Below are positions 7,267 through 16,527 of a stretch of 41,262 nt of DNA, in pieces. This DNA is from Cupriavidus consociatus. GTDB lineage: Bacteria > Pseudomonadota > Gammaproteobacteria > Burkholderiales > Burkholderiaceae. The stretch lies in assembly GCF_017814975.1 (NCBI RefSeq), contig NZ_JAGIQA010000042.1, positions 1-41,262 of the forward strand, written 5' to 3'. Each line of letters opens with the position of its first letter. Position 1 is the stretch's first letter. The notes under the pieces were generated by a model. That model ran no database searches, was not told the DNA's origin, and worked only from the letters and a program-made list of their open reading frames with translations. The position numbers and the translations under genes are program-made.

Positions 7267-8430
7267 CTACAGACTTTCCTGGTCGACAAATCGACCCCGC
7301 CTGCGTAGTGCTGGCAGTAGCACTTCATCGGCATAAGAGCAGCCGGTAAGCCCGGGGTCAGTCTGGCCGGACTTCCTGGCCTCATCGGGTGCATGGGACT
7401 CGTCCGCGAGAAGGCGTTCAAGTAGCGCCTCGTAGCCGGCTCTCCACGCTTGCGCGCCAGGGAATACCACCCGCAGCTCCTTTAAAATGTCCATCCCGGA
7501 GAAATCGAGGTCGCCCCAGAAATGAATGGGGCGCATGACGTCGGTGCCGTAGAGCCAATCAAGAAGGCCAGGCCCCAATGCCGCATTCCGCTCAAACACG
7601 CCTGCTGCAAAATAAACCGAACTGCCAGCCGGTGAGCGCAGGCGTCTCGCGCTCGCCTTGTATCCTGATGCATAAATCAGAACAAAACCTTCGGCGGCGC
7701 TCAGCCGCCCTGCCGCCAACGCTTCGAAGGTTGCCGCGTTTTCCACAAACAGGATCGGAGCGGCGGGATCGGCAGTACGGGCAGCTACCAGCAGTTGCAC
7801 CGGCTTGTCCGGAAAGGGGCAGACATCCGTCTCTAGCAACAGGGCAATCGCCTCCTGCTGGCCGTTAAGGATTTTTGATAATCCCCAGAACTGCCGGCTT
7901 GCCACTTCATGGAGCATGAGCTTCTCACTGGCAATCGCGGGGATGCCTGCGAAACGCTCCAGCACCTGCTCCGGAGATCGTGACAGGACGACGATCGGAC
8001 GGGACAGCAGCCGCTCGCACAGCGCAGCGTTGCTGAAGCGCGCCGGCACAGCCTGCCGCCACTGACCCACCCAGGCGACCTGAGTGCTGGGCTGACGCCC
8101 CGTCTCATCGCGAAGAAACGCTTCTGCTTGTGCGGCAATGACGAGCTTCGGTGAGCGCTCCCAGATATCAAGATCCCGCTGGCCGCGACGCTTATCCAGC
8201 AGAAGAGCAAAGCCGGGCTGCGTCTGCAGCGCTTCCAGGGCGCGCCACACGAACATGCGTTCGCCGTGGTGAGAGATGGTGAAAAAATCCGGCCACGTCC
8301 CGGCACTCAATGGAAAGCTGATATCGCGGCGCCTTTCGGCAAACGGCTTCGCCTCGATGCGGTCCACCAGGGCATTCAGCAACGCAGTAACGGCGGCCGG
8401 CCGGCCCCCCGGATTGTCGTCGGCGCTCAT
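7267..8430 (-). CDS. jetD: Wadjet JetD, Toprim-like nuclease subunit
   Basis: A 387-residue protein with the DUF3322/DUF2220 architecture of JetD. The C-terminal Toprim-like core shows IHFWGDLDFSGMDILKEL (residues about 298-315), whose GDLDxxG acidic motif binds metal. An upstream FVENAATFEAL segment carries the conserved Glu-Asn. JetD cleaves small circular DNA after the JetABC complex has extruded it, giving plasmid immunity (known for Wadjet). Its ATG overlaps the jetC stop by 4 bases (ATGA). The C-terminus ends RFVDQESL, as in full-length relatives, so the gene appears intact. Confidence 0.9.
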   Translation of the reverse strand: MSADDNPGGRPAAVTALLNALVDRIEAKPFAERRRDISFPLSAGTWPDFFTISHHGERMFVWRALEALQTQPGFALLLDKRRGQRDLDIWERSPKLVIAAQAEAFLRDETGRQPSTQVAWVGQWRQAVPARFSNAALCERLLSRPIVVLSRSPEQVLERFAGIPAIASEKLMLHEVASRQFWGLSKILNGQQEAIALLLETDVCPFPDKPVQLLVAARTADPAAPILFVENAATFEALAAGRLSAAEGFVLIYASGYKASARRLRSPAGSSVYFAAGVFERNAALGPGLLDWLYGTDVMRPIHFWGDLDFSGMDILKELRVVFPGAQAWRAGYEALLERLLADESHAPDEARKSGQTDPGLTGCSYADEVLLPALRRRGRFVDQESL

Positions 8431-11400
8431 GTCCCGGTGTCCGAGACCAACTGTTTGCGTGCCTCCTGCAAGTCGAACTGCCGCGCCGCTTCACGCCGCA
8501 CCGTTTTCCGGCGCTCGGTCCAGAGAGCATGCAGCCGGTCTGCCTTCAACAAAGAGCTGTCCACCTCGGTGATCTTGTCGAGTTCCCCAGCCAGGCCCTC
8601 CACCTTCATCAGGGAAAAACGGTGTTCGAAACTGAACAACTCGAGCAATGGGCCGGATGCGCGGGACGGCATGGCGACCACAAGTTGCAGCCCAAGGTTC
8701 TCATTGAGATAGCGCATCACGGCAGCTGTGCGGCCCTCGTCCATCTTGTCGAAGGCCTCGTCGATCATTATGAGTCTCAAGCTCGGCGTCTTCTCGAACT
8801 GGCGAAAGGCCTGGGCCAGCACTGCAGCCCGTACAAGATAGGCCGGCGTCATCAACTCACCTCCCGAGAACGTCGCCATTTTCGCCAAGGACGCCTCGCG
8901 GCCATCTTCCGAATACTTGCGGATGTCATATTGCCGATAGTTACGGTAATCCGCGATGTCCTTCAGTCGCCGCAACGCGTGGTCGCGGTTGGTGTCGAGC
9001 AATAGCAACTTGATATCGTCCAATGCCACGACACTGTCGGCGGACAGCACGCCTTCGGTCGCCGAGAACAGATCCACCGGCGTTTGCGTCTCGGCCAGTC
9101 GGTTCAGTTCCTGGAACAGGTCGAAGTACTTCTTGTACTCCTTGACCATCTGCCCATATTCAATTTCGAACCGGTCTTCGCCGAATGCCAGGCGCTTGAG
9201 CTTTTCATTGAGCCGCTTCAGCGGCTCGATGCCCTGCTCGACCGCGGTGCGTACGGCCAGCGCGAAATGCGTACTGAAGGTATTGTTGAAGCTCTTCTCG
9301 GCGCCCTGCAACTCGCTGGTGTTGTTGAGAATGCGCACTTGGTCGAGCCGTTCCAACATGGCCGAGATCTGCCGCCGGGCGGCGGGTACGCCGCCATAGG
9401 CTTGCCACTCGTACTCCCCTTGCGTCGACTGGCAAGGCTGAAAATCGACCCGCTCGTCAAACGAGGAAGACAACAGATTATGCGCCTCCAGTTTCCGCTC
9501 GAATGCCTCGCGCTCCTGGCGGTAGAGGCCGGCTTGCTGGCGCCGCCGCCCGTCGAAGGACGCGGAGGTCTGCTCCTTGGCCGCTTCCCGAGCGCGCTTG
9601 TCCAGCCGGAGCGGATCGAAGTGAGGATTGAGCCGGATCAGTTCAGCTATGCGGGCGTTTACCTGTCTCACGGCATCCTGGCACCAAACAAGCCTTGCCC
9701 TGGCATCAGCGATGTTCGATTCGAAGCCACGCGCTTGGCCCTCTGCTTCGCCCGCCAAGCGTGACGCGGTATTAGACAGGCGTTGGTGGCCGTCCAATAG
9801 TTGCTCCGCCCGCGAGACGCGGCGCTCCAGCACGATGAGATCGGAGTTGTCCAGGCTGGCGAGCTCCGCCGCGAGACTACTCAGTCCGCGCTGCGTCTCA
9901 GCCAGCTTGTCCAGCATTGGCGCGACCGGCACCAGCTTCAGACCGAGCAGCCGCGCGCCCCATGCGGCCAACTCGGCAGCGCTTGCGCTATGTGCGTCCC
10001 TTTCCCGCGTCTTCTCATCGATCTCCCGGGCAAGCCTCACCACGCGCTTGCGCCGCGCCTCTGCACCGAAGGCAAGTTCGCCGTCCTCTATCCATGACGA
10101 GAACATCTTGAACCCGCCGCTCGCCATGCCGTCCACGGTCAGTGCCTGTGGCGCGCCACGCAGCGCCTGCGCATCCGCTACCTTGACATAGCGCCCATAG
10201 CTCGCGATCAGATAGGCGCGTGCGGTTTCATCGGCAATCACCAGTTCCTGCAGCACGGCATCGGCCGACAGCGCCTGATTTTCCGCCCGCCGCCTGGCCA
10301 GTTCCCCCTGCACCACGGAAGCCTCGCGCCCTTGCCTAGTCGCCGGCATTTCATGCCGCATCGCCCGGATAGCGCTCGCCTCGTACTGCGAGTCCACCAG
10401 GATCACGAAGCGATTGCCACCCAAAAGCCCTTCGATGGCGTTCTGCCAGCGTGAACCCTCGCGCGGCTGGACAAGGTTGCAAAGCACCCTGGGACGGGCG
10501 GCCGGCATCTGGGCTTCGAGATACCGGACCGCGGCCTCGACATGCTCCGGCAGGTCGAAGTGACCATCTTCCAACCCTTGCCGGCGCCGCTTCAGGTCAT
10601 CGATTTCCCTTTGCAGCGTGGCAGCGCGATCCGACTCCCGCGCCTGCTCCTGTACCACCGCCCCGTACAGGCCTTCGGCACTGTGCAGCTGCTGCGAAAT
10701 GGGAGCCAAGGCAGTATCCAGCCTGGCGAACCGGTCGCGCCGCAGGCTTGCCGGGTCGATCTGCGCGCCTGTCAGCATCGCCGCCAGCTCGCGCGCGGCG
10801 GCCCGACCATCGGCGGCATCGAGCGCCGCGGATTCAATGACCAGACGCTCCACATGGGGCGCGTAAGCGCTGGCCGGCGCTGCAGGCTGTCTAGCCAGGG
10901 CAGCCAGTTCATCCAGCACGCCGCGCAAGCCCGCCAGGGCGGCCACGACGTCCAGCGCGATTCGCGATCGGTTTTCCGTGGCCGCGGCCATCTCGCGGCT
11001 GAGCCGATCACGCTCCTGCGCTATCGGATTGCCGTTAAGCCGACCTTTGGCGGTGCCGTGCAATTCCGTGGCACGCTTTAGCGCCAGTGCATGCCGGTCG
11101 GCAAGCGCCTGCTGCCTTTCGACTTCGGCCAGGGCGAGGCGGCGGCGGGACTCCAGTCTGTGGATCTCTTCCTCGACATCGTGCTGTCGGCGCAGCACTT
11201 CGCCCAGTTCGGCCTCCATGGCCTCTTCGAAGGCGGCAAGGAACGCATTTGCGTGCGCCTTTAGCACGCCCAACCGCTCACGACACGCCAGCAATTCGGT
11301 GGCAATCTTGCGCAATCGTTGGACGTTCTGCATGAGCGACGCGATATGCCCGATCTGATCGGAAAAATCAGGCTCGGCCAGCACCTGCTCCCGGATCAGT

Positions 11401-12098
11401 TCGTCCACCGAGCCGACGGTCTTGCGGGCAATGGACTGGACGAAAGCCCGCGCCGCTGCTTCGGCCTCGCGCGGCCCAACCAGCGTCTTGCCGCCACCGC
11501 GAAACTCGGCATAGAGCTTGCACAGGTAGTCTTCGATGCTGTTCTCGAACGGCAGGACGCGCGGATAGCGCTGGCGCAGCCGATGGTAGATATCCTCGAC
11601 CTTCACCGCGGTAATCGAATTGCCCTTGCGCGACTCGATGAAATCCGCCTCCATCGCGCAACTGCCCGGTAGCACAAAGTAAAGCTTGCGCGCTACGTCG
11701 ACGTTGCGGCCGTGCTCGCGCGTACCTGACACGGCGGCTTCCACGGCCACCACGGCGGTGAACGGCTCGGCAGATTCTCCGTCGTCGGGGGCGAAGACGG
11801 CGACGACGTAGGTGTGTGACCCATACGGCCGAACGCAGAGATTGTCGCGCATACCCACCGCGTACGACGCCAGCGTCCGCCTCACCTTGCCGCCCGCGCG
11901 CGAGGCGCCGCTCTCGTCCTGCGCAGAGTTGAAAACGTTGATGTGCTGCTTGCCGCCCGTCATGACCAGTTGGATCGCGTCCTGGAAAGAGGACTTCCCA
12001 ACGCCGGTCGAACCCGACAGTAAGGTGGTGTGGCCGAAGGGGTATTCCCGTGACACCACGAAACCCCAGTTGATCAGGATGAGCTTCTCAAGCTTCAT
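8427..12098 (-). CDS. jetC: Wadjet JetC, SMC/MukB-like ATPase
   Basis: A 1,223-residue SMC-like protein. The N-terminus has LEKLILINWGF and Walker A SGSTGVGKSS within the first 40 residues. The C-terminal ATPase lobe has the ABC signature ATFSGGELMTPAYL and Walker B SLRLIMIDEAFDKMDEG. Between them run long coiled coils rich in Glu, Arg, Ala and Leu with a hinge-like region near the middle. JetC is the motor of the Wadjet complex, which extrudes DNA loops and detects small circles. The start at 12098 (MKLEKLIL) is chosen over the longer frame to 12251 because it matches the family and overlaps the jetB stop by 11 bases. The gene is complete. Confidence 0.92.
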   Translation of the reverse strand: MKLEKLILINWGFVVSREYPFGHTTLLSGSTGVGKSSFQDAIQLVMTGGKQHINVFNSAQDESGASRAGGKVRRTLASYAVGMRDNLCVRPYGSHTYVVAVFAPDDGESAEPFTAVVAVEAAVSGTREHGRNVDVARKLYFVLPGSCAMEADFIESRKGNSITAVKVEDIYHRLRQRYPRVLPFENSIEDYLCKLYAEFRGGGKTLVGPREAEAAARAFVQSIARKTVGSVDELIREQVLAEPDFSDQIGHIASLMQNVQRLRKIATELLACRERLGVLKAHANAFLAAFEEAMEAELGEVLRRQHDVEEEIHRLESRRRLALAEVERQQALADRHALALKRATELHGTAKGRLNGNPIAQERDRLSREMAAATENRSRIALDVVAALAGLRGVLDELAALARQPAAPASAYAPHVERLVIESAALDAADGRAAARELAAMLTGAQIDPASLRRDRFARLDTALAPISQQLHSAEGLYGAVVQEQARESDRAATLQREIDDLKRRRQGLEDGHFDLPEHVEAAVRYLEAQMPAARPRVLCNLVQPREGSRWQNAIEGLLGGNRFVILVDSQYEASAIRAMRHEMPATRQGREASVVQGELARRRAENQALSADAVLQELVIADETARAYLIASYGRYVKVADAQALRGAPQALTVDGMASGGFKMFSSWIEDGELAFGAEARRKRVVRLAREIDEKTRERDAHSASAAELAAWGARLLGLKLVPVAPMLDKLAETQRGLSSLAAELASLDNSDLIVLERRVSRAEQLLDGHQRLSNTASRLAGEAEGQARGFESNIADARARLVWCQDAVRQVNARIAELIRLNPHFDPLRLDKRAREAAKEQTSASFDGRRRQQAGLYRQEREAFERKLEAHNLLSSSFDERVDFQPCQSTQGEYEWQAYGGVPAARRQISAMLERLDQVRILNNTSELQGAEKSFNNTFSTHFALAVRTAVEQGIEPLKRLNEKLKRLAFGEDRFEIEYGQMVKEYKKYFDLFQELNRLAETQTPVDLFSATEGVLSADSVVALDDIKLLLLDTNRDHALRRLKDIADYRNYRQYDIRKYSEDGREASLAKMATFSGGELMTPAYLVRAAVLAQAFRQFEKTPSLRLIMIDEAFDKMDEGRTAAVMRYLNENLGLQLVVAMPSRASGPLLELFSFEHRFSLMKVEGLAGELDKITEVDSSLLKADRLHALWTERRKTVRREAARQFDLQEARKQLVSDTGT

Positions 12099-12774
12099 CG
12101 TTATGCTCCGGCGACGGGACTGCCGGCACGGGCGTCGAAGTTTCCGCCAGCAGGGCATCGATGGCGGAATCCGGCACGAACTGAAGGATCGTCCCCCGAA
12201 TAGCGACCAGCGCGTCAGCGTCCTCCACTTCCGCATCGGCCCGGTAATCAATCAGACGGGCGCGCTTCAGGTCAGCGAAGAGCTTCTCCCGTGCAGTCTT
12301 GGCCGGCAGTGAGCGGCGCGCCTGCGCAGTGAGCGTGGCATTCAGGTATTCCACTGTCACGAGCGCTTCGTCGCGCTCGTTGATCGAGCCTTGGCGCAGG
12401 CATTCGTTGTACAGCAAGCGCAACACCAGGCAGCATGCCACGAAATCGGCGGAGAGCTTGGCCCGCACGGCTTCCACCGCGATAGCATCGTCCTCGGCAG
12501 GCAGCCCTGGCACGCGCGCCCCTGGCGGGTAAAGCCGAAAATAGTTCTGGTGTCGCTCGTGTAGCAGCCTGAAGCCGCCCACATCGAAGTACGCATTGAG
12601 CAGGCCCTCGATACGCACCGCGTCGTCGTAGAGCTGACGCTCGATGGCGCTGTCCTCACGGTGCAGGATGGACAGACCGAACAGGCGGCCAAGAATCTGC
12701 CGGAATGCCTCCGGCCTGACGCCCCTCGCCTTCAGTTCCGCTTCCACCAGTTGCCCAATCGTAATTTCATCCAT
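12088..12774 (-). CDS. jetB: Wadjet JetB, MukE-like (DUF4194)
   Basis: A 228-residue acidic, helical protein matching the DUF4194/MukE-like JetB subunit. It shows an N-terminal winged-helix segment (IGRLFGL preceded by FRQ, then LHREDSAIERQLYDD) and the NYFRLYPPGARVPGL strand region. JetB bridges the kleisin JetA and the JetC ATPase heads. The start at 12774 (MDEITIGQ) is set by an 8-base overlap with the end of jetA; the frame open to 13077 is a shadow of jetA. The end overlaps jetC. Confidence 0.88.
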   Translation of the reverse strand: MDEITIGQLVEAELKARGVRPEAFRQILGRLFGLSILHREDSAIERQLYDDAVRIEGLLNAYFDVGGFRLLHERHQNYFRLYPPGARVPGLPAEDDAIAVEAVRAKLSADFVACCLVLRLLYNECLRQGSINERDEALVTVEYLNATLTAQARRSLPAKTAREKLFADLKRARLIDYRADAEVEDADALVAIRGTILQFVPDSAIDALLAETSTPVPAVPSPEHNDEA

Positions 12775-14197
12775 GGCCGATGTGGCGCCTCCTGATTGCA
12801 TAGTCGGTGCCCGACATGATGGCATTGTCCAGCGGCTCTGCGTCCAGGCGCTCCACCTCCAGTCCCTCATGGTCGCGTGCTGCCTCGACTGCCCGCAACA
12901 ATGATAAGGCCTGGATCGCATCGTCGACCGGCAACTCGGACAGGCGCAGCGTGCCCATGCCACGCATGGAACCGAGCAAGTAATCCACGACATCGTGATG
13001 CGACAAGGAGAAGGCGCGCTCCTCCGCTTGCCGCATGAACTGACGCAAACGCTCTTCTCGTGTGATCTCTGGAACAATGCTCACGGCCTGTGCCCGGTTG
13101 CGCTCGGCGGCCTTTCTCGGCTGCACCGCGGCGGGATCATACAGCGCCACGCTTACCGGTGCGAGCGCCGCGCCCTGCCGCTCCAGCCAGGTGCCCTGCT
13201 CCCGCTCCGGCATCTCTCCCAGGCGGCGGATCAGGGTTGACAATGCCGCCCCGCTGCCTGATGCCCCCATGTACAGACTCTGCGACAACAAGACCACATG
13301 ACGGCGGACATAGCTTTCCATGGCGCGGAACAATTCCGGCTGCTTCGTCCGGCAGGCCGCGGTGACCATCTCGTCGATCCGATCAAGCATCCATCTCAAG
13401 ATAGCTCCGTCAGGCGCCGCCTGCGCGGCCCATGCCGCGTGGTTGGCCAGGTCATCGTCAATGGCCTGCATCTCGGCCACGCTCAACTCGTTAAGACGTT
13501 CGATCAGCGCCCCGATGTCGAGCCGATGGCGCTCGGCATTGTCATAGACCAACCGGGGTGAGAACTCATCACGGAAACGTCGCTCGACGAACTCGATGAA
13601 CCCATCCCAATTGCCCTGCACGTGCGCGTCGAGCAATATCTTGCGGGCAAGGTCGTAGAAGAGTTCAATGTCCTCGGAAAGGTCGGCAATGACTCGATCG
13701 GCATACTCATAGGCGTCAAGCAGATCCTCCACGTCCCGGCGCTCGATGAAGGCGCTCAGTGCATTCTTGCAAGAGCGCATGTTGCGCTGACGGGTCCGTT
13801 CACGTGGACGGTCGGCCAGCGTCAGCGCCTGGGCGAAGATCTTGCCGGCGCGGGTGAAGCGATAGGCGGTAACCAGTCGGACGCGGTCCTCGGCGGTTTC
13901 GATCCAGCCGTCTGCGACGAGGAGGCGCACGATGGCGCTTGCCAGCTTTTGATCGTCGGCAAGGTCGCCGGCGTTGAAGCCGTCTTCGCCATCTTCCCCG
14001 GCAAGGTCGGCCGGCAGCGAGGCGGACTGCATGGTCTGCACAAACAGATCACGCAAATCCTCGCGCCCAAGAATGGATCGGTAGTCGGCATGGGAACCAT
14101 AGAGCCGCGCATAGAATGCGCGAATGCAGGCCGCGATGAGCCGACGCCGCTTCAGCGTGAGCGGGCGAAAGAATTGCGGATAACCGGAATCCACCAT
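12767..14197 (-). CDS. jetA: Wadjet JetA, kleisin (MukF-like) subunit
   Basis: A 476-residue protein resembling the JetA family of type II Wadjet. It opens SGYPQFFRPLTLKRRRLIAA and continues with an ERLYG-like segment and SILGREDLRDLF. A winged-helix region at about 85-140 (LADDQKLASAIVRLLVADGW) precedes long helices. As kleisin, JetA would dimerise and connect JetC heads. The start at 14197 is the first ATG that gives the family N-terminus. It heads the minus-strand jetABCD operon, all four genes overlapping. The type II assignment is from resemblance to remembered members and could be another subtype. Confidence 0.85.
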   Translation of the reverse strand: MVDSGYPQFFRPLTLKRRRLIAACIRAFYARLYGSHADYRSILGREDLRDLFVQTMQSASLPADLAGEDGEDGFNAGDLADDQKLASAIVRLLVADGWIETAEDRVRLVTAYRFTRAGKIFAQALTLADRPRERTRQRNMRSCKNALSAFIERRDVEDLLDAYEYADRVIADLSEDIELFYDLARKILLDAHVQGNWDGFIEFVERRFRDEFSPRLVYDNAERHRLDIGALIERLNELSVAEMQAIDDDLANHAAWAAQAAPDGAILRWMLDRIDEMVTAACRTKQPELFRAMESYVRRHVVLLSQSLYMGASGSGAALSTLIRRLGEMPEREQGTWLERQGAALAPVSVALYDPAAVQPRKAAERNRAQAVSIVPEITREERLRQFMRQAEERAFSLSHHDVVDYLLGSMRGMGTLRLSELPVDDAIQALSLLRAVEAARDHEGLEVERLDAEPLDNAIMSGTDYAIRRRHIGHG

Positions 14198-14449
14198 GGC
14201 GGCTGATGTCCCCTTTCCTGATACTCTGCTTCTGCACCTGTGCACCATCAACGCAGCGACAACGGCGTATGACATCCACCGCTTCCTGCGCTGTCCGGCC
14301 GCGACTTTCTTCAGAGCGCCGCTATTACCGCCTAAAGCCGGCTCGTCCCGCGCTACCCCTGGCGAGCCCGCGAGGTCCCTACAAGTGAGGCACTGGATTT
14401 GTGCCGTCTTTGCGCGCTAGCGATTGTTCAACCTCTGCCTGCCACCCGG
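14198..14449. other. Intergenic region upstream of jetA and downstream of vapC
   Basis: This stretch must hold the jetA promoter (minus strand). I see no gene, no clear terminator and no repeat here. Short plus-strand frames lack ribosome sites and look like chance. Confidence 0.5.
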
Positions 14450-14860
14450 TCAGTTTCCGGTCGGCACCGACCAGTCCTCCGTTACTAGACCAGGGACGCG
14501 CCGGAACGCCTTGTCATTGGTCACCAGCACCGCACCCGTCTCCAGGGCGTGCGCGGCAATTAGCAAATCCAGTGCGCCCATCGACTGCCCTTGGGATTCC
14601 AGCACAGCGCGGGCGTCCCCATAGCTGGCCATCACCGAAGAGGTCCAGGGCAACACTTCGACTCGGCGCAACAGTTCATCGATTGCGCATGCGAGGCGTG
14701 TTGCGCTCGGGCGCTTGGCCAATCCGTACATCAGCTCCGCGCCGGTGATGGCTGACAGACACAGCGAAGCAATGGGTATGGCCGTTACGCGCGCCACGAC
14801 TGCTGGATGTCCTCGCAGCAGATGGCTCACGATATTGGTGTCGAGCATGTAGCGCGTCAT
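14450..14860 (-). CDS. vapC: VapC toxin, PIN-domain ribonuclease
   Basis: A 136-residue PIN-domain protein with the expected acidic residues: MLDTNIVSHLLRG (Asp near 7), GAELMYGLAKRP (Glu near 43), MGALDLLIAAHAL (Asp near 98) and VTNDKAFRRVPGL (Asp near 117). VapC toxins cleave tRNA or rRNA using Mg2+ held by these residues. The ATG at 14860 overlaps the vapB stop by 4 bases, which fixes the start and couples toxin to antitoxin. The protein is full length for the family. Confidence 0.92.
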   Translation of the reverse strand: MTRYMLDTNIVSHLLRGHPAVVARVTAIPIASLCLSAITGAELMYGLAKRPSATRLACAIDELLRRVEVLPWTSSVMASYGDARAVLESQGQSMGALDLLIAAHALETGAVLVTNDKAFRRVPGLVTEDWSVPTGN

Positions 14861-15108
14861 CCGAGACCAGCCAGCGGATCGCGGGCTTGTTCGTCCTGCA
14901 TGCGGTCTGCCAGGAAGTCTGCCGGCACGGCGCTGTCCTGGATAGCAGCCAGAAAGCTGTCCCAACTCTCCGGCCGGCGCGAAAGAATCACGTCCCCGGT
15001 AGCCGGGTCACGGCGAATATAGACCTCGCGCTCAGCGAAGCGGAACTCCTGCGGAAGCCGCACCGCCTGGCTGCGCCCAGTGGTAAAGATCTTGGCAGTC
15101 GTGCTCAT
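14857..15108 (-). CDS. vapB: VapB antitoxin, AbrB/SpoVT type
   Basis: An 83-residue antitoxin. The N-terminal swapped-hairpin DNA-binding domain reads AKIFTTGRSQAVRLPQEFRF; the C-terminal tail (SFLAAIQDSAVPADFLADR) would bind VapC. ATG at 15108 has GGGGAGAAAGCC just upstream, a strong ribosome site. The protein should bind the palindrome at 15121-15147 and repress its own operon with VapC. Confidence 0.9.
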   Translation of the reverse strand: MSTTAKIFTTGRSQAVRLPQEFRFAEREVYIRRDPATGDVILSRRPESWDSFLAAIQDSAVPADFLADRMQDEQARDPLAGLG

Positions 15109-15120
15109 GGCTTTCTCCCC

Positions 15121-15147
15121 TTTGGTACATATCAAAGGATATACCAA
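15121..15147. promoter_or_regulatory. vapBC operator palindrome
   Basis: TTGGTACATATC (15122-15133) faces GATATACCAA (15138-15147), an inverted repeat with one unmatched base and a 4-base centre, located immediately upstream of the vapB ribosome site. Position and symmetry fit autoregulation by the VapBC complex. Confidence 0.65.
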
Positions 15148-15399
15148 TCGATGATGGATATCAAGATAGCTACCAACGTCCCATCGCTGTACGGCCTTCG
15201 CCATGGAACGCCAGGATTTAAGTGTCAATGAAGACACTTCTGACGTGGACCTTTACGAGAGCGCGTACCAGTTCAACCTTGAGGGAGCGCTGCGCGTGCC
15301 CCTGGCGAATAGCCGTGCGCGGCAATGCGCCGCGGATTGTTCCTCTATTGACGGCTCGTGGCCGCTACAGCAAATTTGACATATTTAAGGATTATGTTC

Positions 15400-15424
15400 A
15401 ATTTGTTGTGGTACATAACAAATT
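15400..15424. promoter_or_regulatory. AT-rich perfect palindrome in a gene-free stretch
   Basis: AATTTGTT (15400-15407) and AACAAATT (15417-15424) are perfect inverted 8-mers around a 9-base centre. A TTGACA hexamer begins at 15376 and a CAAATTTG palindrome lies at 15371. This resembles a repressor operator with promoter, but no convincing gene follows on either strand between 15148 and 15681. It may be the relic of a lost gene's control region. Confidence 0.4.
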
Positions 15425-15681
15425 AGCGAGCGCCAGCGATGGCTGCGTCTGCTGGCTCTTGGGGTCGAGCAGACCGCGGCACTTCATTTCATGTACTTAC
15501 GACCGGCGCGTTCACCGTAAGGTCGCAAACCTCGGCGGATCCTCAGGCGCGAGGCATTGCTTTTGATGTAGCCACTTCGCGAGGCCGAAGTCGATGGATT
15601 GCGGTGGAAGGTTCCTGCGGCAGCGAAGCCGGTGCGCTTCTGCGCATAAGCAGGAACGCAGACGGTCGCGCTCGGGCCTGG

Positions 15682-16027
15682 CTATAGGAGAACGGCGCAA
15701 GAATGTCGACCGGTCAGGCGGGCCGAGCCTAGTAGGTTCAGGCTGACGCCTTGCTCGGCAGCTTCGGTCACCAACGCCAGGTGCAGCTCGGGCGGGAGGC
15801 GGACCACGAATTTGCCGTTAAAGCTCTGGGTCGACCAAGGCGGTAGGAATCTTTTCCCCGTTCGCGCGCATATCTTTGACGGTCTCCGTCACCACTTGCC
15901 GGATACCTGCCAAGACTTCGTCGGGAGAGCCGGCGAGCCATGAGAGGGACGAAAATTCTGCGCACAGGCCCACAAATTCCTCGTCCTCGGCGGACCAGGT
16001 TACTCGGTAGGTGTAGTGATCAAACAC
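15682..16027 (-). pseudogene. hicB: HicB-family antitoxin, frameshifted
   Basis: The first frame (16027 to 15818) gives the HicB pseudo-RNase-H fold: FDHYTYRVTWSAEDEEFVG, then LAGSPDEVLAGIRQVVTETV. The second frame gives the C-terminal ribbon-helix-helix NGKFVVRLPPELHLALVTEA followed by AEQGVSLN. They join if one base is removed from the GGG at 15828-15830 (CCC on the coding strand). The GTG start at 16027 has GGGAG upstream. No hicA partner is visible on either side, so this was probably an orphan HicB. The end beyond SLN departs from the usual LNxLV and may be altered too. Confidence 0.75.
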
Positions 16028-16161
16028 GATGCTGCTCCCGTTCGAACTTATCGATGGCGTCAACCACAGTTGTGATCTATTCGCATCAACGCTCAGTGGT
16101 GCGTGCCGGCTAGATCGGGAACTCAGTTTATCTACTTTATCAGCAGATGATATAGTTAGGT

Positions 16162-16527
16162 ATGAAACGAGACACGGCTATTGATACGCTGCTTGACCTG
16201 CACGGCTCGATCCTCGATCAAGGGGGCGGTTACTGGATCAAGCTCGAAGCATGGCAAGTGGAAGTAACCAAGGAGATCCCCCATGGCATCCGGTACTCCC
16301 TCACCCTGCATGAGCCGTATGGCAAGAGAATTCTTGGGTATGACAACGCGCATGCAGTTAAGCCGCCCAAGAAATTTAAGTATGCCGGACGCATCTTGGC
16401 TTATGACCACAAGCACAGGCACGTGTCGGATAAAGGTGTGCCCTACGAATTCAAGGATGCACAGCAGCTGATGAACGACTTTTTCGCAGACGTTGACCGC
16501 GTTCTGTCGGAGGTGAAGAAGAGATGA
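16162..16527 (+). CDS. tumE: TumE-type toxin
   Basis: A 121-residue protein resembling the TumE toxin family (DUF6516-like): GGGYWIKLEAWQVEV near residue 20, HGIRYSLTLHEPYGKRILGY in the centre, then YAGRILAYDHKHRHVSDKG. The downstream gene, overlapping by 4 bases (ATGA), is the matching TumA-like DNA-binding antitoxin, giving the toxin-first order of this pair. The target is not known to me. ATG at 16162 follows a TATAGTTAGG stretch that may combine -10 element and ribosome site. Confidence 0.75.
   Translation: MKRDTAIDTLLDLHGSILDQGGGYWIKLEAWQVEVTKEIPHGIRYSLTLHEPYGKRILGYDNAHAVKPPKKFKYAGRILAYDHKHRHVSDKGVPYEFKDAQQLMNDFFADVDRVLSEVKKR

Noticed and set aside
6975..7421. Minus-strand frame between the zeta-like gene and jetD
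   Set aside because: Overlaps the end of jetD in another frame, has no motif and crosses the long hairpin.
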